From Prasinococcaceae sp. CCMP 1430 (Eukaryota > Prasinodermophyta > Palmophyllophyceae > Prasinococcales > Prasinococcaceae): a DNA stretch of 29,920 bases. The DNA lies in contig RQSC01001045.1 of the NCBI GenBank assembly GCA_013416795.1, forward strand, positions 1-29,920. The letters are read 5' to 3'. Position 1 is the stretch's first letter, and each line of letters begins with the position of its first letter. A program made the position numbers and the translations under genes. Of the stretch, positions 26,679 to 29,920 are shown one piece after another. Below the pieces are notes generated by a model. It was not told the origin of the DNA. It saw only the letters and a program-made list of their open reading frames with translations, and did not search any database.

Positions 26679-27473
26679 GATGTGATCGTGTGGTCAGGCG
26701 GTCACAGCCGCCCAGCACTATGTCGAGCTCTTGGTACGTCCATCTCATTCGTGGATGCGTGTGCCACCGCGCGGGCGCACGTGCGCGGCGGCAGGGCAAG
26801 GGCAAACCTGTGTGAACGTGCGGCGGAAAAGTACAGTACTTGTGCCGTACAGGTGGCTGTGGCGAAATACAACCAACTCCAAATAATAAGTCCCAGATAC
26901 GAAAACAAAAGCGAGCATGCACGGTCACGCACATGAGGTGACCCCCAGCACTCCACGTCCCACGCACCGCGTCGAGGCCCCCGCACACGCGCATGGCGCG
27001 CACGCATCAGCCAAGTCAGGCAGCCATCGGAAACGTTTGGTGTGATCATTGACGTAGGTTTACACTCCACCCCCCCCTTCCTCTGCGCCTCTCATCTCAC
27101 ATCTTCCTTCTCTCCCCTCTCATCCCGTCCTTGGCCCGCTTGCGTCGGTGCTCCCTCCCTCGCGCGCGTCCAAGCAGTTAAGTGATTGTTGTTGTGCGCG
27201 TGCGCTCCCGCTCTCTCTGCCGCTGCGTGTGTTGGCCCGGCGTGGCCCGCTCGCGTCGATGCTCCCTCCCTCGTGCGCGTCCAAGCGGTTAGTGGCTGCG
27301 CTCGTGCGTTCCGCTCTCTCGCCTCCTGCGTGTGTTGCCCGGGAGCGCGACTCGGAGGCGCGCGTAGTATACCGGCGGGGCGCGCGCGCGCGGACGCCCA
27401 GCAACGCAGCCGCGCCGGCGCGCGCCCGGCTGGTCGCCAATGCGCGGCCGAGCGAGGTGCCGGCGGGCGCGCA
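26679..27473. other. Intergenic spacer with no recognisable gene
   Basis: About 800 bp between the candidate small gene and the Myb-like gene. It contains an AT-rich patch (26840-26920), CT-rich sequence (27065-27130) and a roughly 100-bp tandem duplication. No protein, tRNA or other RNA gene is supported. Confidence 0.55.
27132..27341. repeat. Tandem duplication of a roughly 100-bp unit
   Basis: Unit A (27132-27240) and unit B (27243-27341) share the order TGGCCCGCT(T/C)GCGTCG, TGCTCCCTCCCTCG, GCGCGTCCAAGC, GTTA, a GT-rich middle, CGCTCTCTC, and GCGTGTGTTG(G)CCCGG. The middle differs by small indels. Neither copy has a supported coding frame. They lie in the 3' flank of the Myb-like gene. 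Confidence 0.9.
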
Positions 27474-29498
27474 TCAGTCGAGCTCGTCGTACAGGTGCGC
27501 CCAGAGCTTGACCGCGGCGCCGCCCTCTTTGAGCGACACTTTGCGCACGAGGCGGCGCGCCGCGTTCACGCGGTTCTTGAGGGCATTGGCCGAGCGCCCC
27601 TTGACGAGCTTGGCAAGCCCCGACCAGTCGTTGCCGTGCTTGGCGTGCATGCGCGCGAGCAGCTCCACCTCGTCGTCGGTGAAGGGCCCGCCAACGATTC
27701 CGGGGCGCAGGTAGTCGCGCCAGCGCGCGTGAATCTGCTTGGGGCGCTTGCCCATCTCCTTGGAGACGGCCACCCACTTGCCGGTGCCGTACTTGGCGAC
27801 CAGCTTCTTGCACAGCTCGTCGTCCTCGGAGGTCCAGTGGCGCGACTGAAAGATGCGCGTGTCGGGATCCTTGCTGCCGCCCCTGCTGCCGCCCGCGCCA
27901 GCACCCGGCGGCGCGAAGGCCGAGCGCGGGGAACCCAACGCCACGCTCGAGCGCCTCCTCTTCCTCTTGCTGCTGCTGCCCCCCCTGCCTCTCTTGCCGC
28001 CGCCGTCGTCGTCATCGGAGTCGCTCGAGGCGTACTCATAGTCAGAATCATCGTCCAGGTCGGCCTCGGCGAGCGAGCGCTTGCGCATGGGCACGTGCTG
28101 CCGCAGGTGCGCCGGACGCGGACGCTGCGGCTGCGGCTGTTCCAGGCGCTGCGCCAGGGCATCGTGCTGCCCCGCTGCCTTGGCCGCCTTGCTCCTCTTG
28201 CCGTGCGCCTTCTTGCCATCCCTCCCACCTGCCCCCGCCCCTGCCCCCGCCCCGCCCTCTTCGCCCGCCCCGTTGGACACGGCAAGCTCCCACTCTTCGG
28301 CCCCGTCTGTCGGATCCTCCGCGTGCCCGTCCGCGTCGATGGGGTGCTTGGATTTGCGATGCGCTCCTGCGGGGCTGCTGACGGCGTCGTAGTCGGTCGA
28401 GCGCTTGCCCCCGCGCCCTGGCTGCTTCGCCTGTCTGCCGCGGGCGCCATTGGCTGCGCCGCCGCACAGCTTCTTCTGCGCCTTCTTGCCCTTGCCCTTG
28501 GCGATGACGCCAGCGGCCGCGCTGCTTCCGTTGGTGCCACGGCTGTCAGAGGGCGAGCCACCGCGGCGGGCCTTCGTCGGATTGCCGTTCGCGGTGCCGC
28601 CGCCAACAGGCGAGGCGAGCGCGTTGCCCTTGATCAAGTTGGCGTGCGCGCCACTGGGCTGCTTGATGATGCCAGGGAGGCCACCCAGCGCGAGCGAGCG
28701 CGGCGAACCGAAGACCACGCCGGGCACGCCCGCCGCTGCGCGCGGCGAGCCAGCACCGAGGGCGGCGCCTGTCGCCCACGCCGCCTGGAAGGCCGCGGGC
28801 AGCACGCTCATCGTCGCGTCCACGCCCGCGGCTCCGGGCGGCGGCGGGAAGTTGGCGAAGGCGCCCGCCGTCCCGCCGCCGGTGGCGATGCCGCTGTAGC
28901 CGCCGCCCCCAGTGTGCAGGCCCTCACTCGGCGAGGCGAGCCCGTCACCCGGGCGCCCGTGCCACCCGTTGGCGTTCGTGGGGGAGCGCTGCTCCTCGGA
29001 GTCGTCACCGCCCACGCAGTAGAGCGCAGAGGCGTGCGCATACGCCGCGTGGCGTGCTCCCGCCACCAGGTACCGCGAGCGTTTGGCTGCGCCGCCGCCG
29101 CCGCCGCCGGCGACCGCGCGGCGCGCGCCCCCCGCGGCGTCCACCGCCGCGCCGGGCACTGGCACCATCATGAAGGGGTTCGAGGAGTCAAGGCGCATCA
29201 CGTCGGCCACGTCGGACGTCTGCGCGGCGCGGCCCTCCTCCGTGGTGCCGCTGGTGCCCGCGGCACCCGACACCACCGTGCCGCCGCTGTTGTTGCTCAG
29301 GCTCGCGGTGGGCGCCATGCCGCCCCCCGCCGTGGCAGCCGCGGCCGAGGCGCCCGCGCGGTGCGCGCCGCTGGCCGCCGCAGGCGGCTGCACGGGCGCC
29401 GAGAGGCCCACCTGCAGCCCCAGGAGGTCGCCGCAGTGGTGCGCGTCGTCGTCGGAGCCCAGCGGCGACGGCGTGGCCTTTCGTTTGGATGGCGGCAT
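27474..29498 (-). CDS. Two-repeat Myb/SANT DNA-binding protein
   Basis: A 674-aa single-exon protein from ATG 29498 (MPPSKRKATPSPLGSDDDAH). The first 500 residues are low-complexity Gly/Ala/Ser/Pro with basic patches (KRKRRRSS, RKSKH) usable as nuclear localisation signals. Near the C-terminus are two Myb repeats: RHWTSEDDELCKKLVAKYGT and GKWVAVSKEMGKRPKQIHAR-WRDYLRP, then GPFTDDEVELLARMHAKHGN and DWSGLAKLVKGRSANALKNR. The tryptophan of the second repeat's first helix is replaced by Phe, as is common in plant R2R3-Myb R3, and the LKNR segment matches the R3 recognition helix. This suggests an R2R3/CDC5-like transcription factor. Stop TGA at 27474-27476. No other domain is recognised. Confidence 0.88.
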   Translation of the reverse strand: MPPSKRKATPSPLGSDDDAHHCGDLLGLQVGLSAPVQPPAAASGAHRAGASAAAATAGGGMAPTASLSNNSGGTVVSGAAGTSGTTEEGRAAQTSDVADVMRLDSSNPFMMVPVPGAAVDAAGGARRAVAGGGGGGAAKRSRYLVAGARHAAYAHASALYCVGGDDSEEQRSPTNANGWHGRPGDGLASPSEGLHTGGGGYSGIATGGGTAGAFANFPPPPGAAGVDATMSVLPAAFQAAWATGAALGAGSPRAAAGVPGVVFGSPRSLALGGLPGIIKQPSGAHANLIKGNALASPVGGGTANGNPTKARRGGSPSDSRGTNGSSAAAGVIAKGKGKKAQKKLCGGAANGARGRQAKQPGRGGKRSTDYDAVSSPAGAHRKSKHPIDADGHAEDPTDGAEEWELAVSNGAGEEGGAGAGAGAGGRDGKKAHGKRSKAAKAAGQHDALAQRLEQPQPQRPRPAHLRQHVPMRKRSLAEADLDDDSDYEYASSDSDDDDGGGKRGRGGSSSKRKRRRSSVALGSPRSAFAPPGAGAGGSRGGSKDPDTRIFQSRHWTSEDDELCKKLVAKYGTGKWVAVSKEMGKRPKQIHARWRDYLRPGIVGGPFTDDEVELLARMHAKHGNDWSGLAKLVKGRSANALKNRVNAARRLVRKVSLKEGGAAVKLWAHLYDELD

Positions 29499-29678
29499 CG
29501 CGGGCGTCGGGAGGGAAGGGCGCAGGTCGGGAGTGAGTGCCGTGTCAGCCGTCGGCGCAAGCGCATCCCTCCCCACTCGAGCGTGACAACTGACCGGGCC
29601 AGTGTGCGCGCATCGGCGCATTGCACCCCTCGCGCCGGCGGTTTCGTCGGCGAGCGCGCGCGACCGCGCGCGCCGCAG

Positions 29679-29920
29679 GGCCGCCCGGCCGCCCCGGCCT
29701 CTTCCCCCCTCGGGCGGCCTCCTCCCCACGGACCCCACCCTCCCGCGCGCGGCGCCGGCGCCCGGCGGGCTCTACAGCGAGGACATTGCCCAGACCTCGA
29801 GCGCGGACATGCGGCTGCTCGAGACGGTCAACCTGGCGAGGAAGCTCGAGCAACAGAGCACTGCTTTCAATCCGCGCTTCCTCGATGGCGTGGTGTATCA
29901 CCCGGGCGTAGGGGTTGACC
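29679..29920 (+). CDS. Start of an unidentified gene cut by the window end
   Basis: After an in-frame stop at 29584 and a CCGCAG acceptor (29673-29678), an open frame reads LPPSGGLLPTDPTLPRAAPA, then GLYSEDIAQTSSADMRLLET and VNLARKLEQQSTAFNPRFLD-GVVYHPG to the window end. The second part has the amphipathic, balanced composition of real protein, unlike the other frames. There is no clear ATG except ADM at about 29809. I do not recognise the family. It is divergent from the Myb-like gene. Confidence 0.5.

Noticed and set aside
26389-27440. Minus-strand open frames between the secreted-protein and Myb genes
   Set aside because: Arg/Ala/Pro-rich composition typical of GC-rich noncoding DNA; no motif, start context or splice logic.
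1-29920. Search for transposons, integrases, reverse transcriptases, CRISPR arrays and phage genes
   Set aside because: No such motif, terminal inverted repeat or spaced repeat array was found on either strand.

Overview
This window looks like nuclear DNA of a GC-rich, flagellated, photosynthetic protist. The reasons are short GT-AG spliceosomal introns (about 110-235 nt, mostly GTGCGT/GTGAGT donors), an intron-free nuclear-type tRNA-Gly with a pol III T-run, eukaryote-only proteins (eIF2-beta, U2B''/U1A, RPA3, EML, Vms1/ANKZF1, PCIF1, KEA4-6-type antiporter), a plastid PAP/fibrillin, and a FAM161-type ciliary protein. I cannot name the species. A haptophyte, pelagophyte or green flagellate would all fit. 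There are no operons, and I see no mobile element, CRISPR array or phage.

Layout: Vms1/ANKZF1 (-, 90-1463) abuts an EML-type WD40 fragment (+, 1467-2727). PCIF1-like cap-m6Am methyltransferase (+, 2729-3855) follows. After a 51-G homopolymer come tRNA-Gly(CCC) (-), a fibrillin (+), a KEA4-6/TMCO3-like K+/H+ antiporter (+), a glutaredoxin read through an in-frame TGA with a SECIS candidate (-), an unidentified helical protein (+), and a THUMP/MTase gene (-). An 808-base N gap separates that gene from cystathionine beta-synthase (+). Next are a U2B''/U1A RRM2 fragment (-), an RPA3 fragment (+), a long disordered protein (-), FAM161 (+), a cAMP/cGMP phosphodiesterase (-), GlpX-type fructose bisphosphatase (+), eIF2-beta (+), a secreted three-exon protein (-), a two-repeat Myb/SANT protein (-) and the first part of another gene (+).

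Assembly quality matters here. Three single Ns (2728, 13642, 21956) sit exactly where genes lose their ends. Two further places (about 1465 and 13825) have oppositely oriented genes both lacking N-termini, with no room for them. Gene order across these five points should not be trusted.

The most interesting observation is the selenocysteine glutaredoxin. The active site reads Thr-TGA-Pro-Phe-Cys in a continuous glutaredoxin frame, and the 3' flank on the same strand folds into an ATGA...AAA...GA hairpin typical of a eukaryotic SECIS. I did not find a clearly new multi-gene system.
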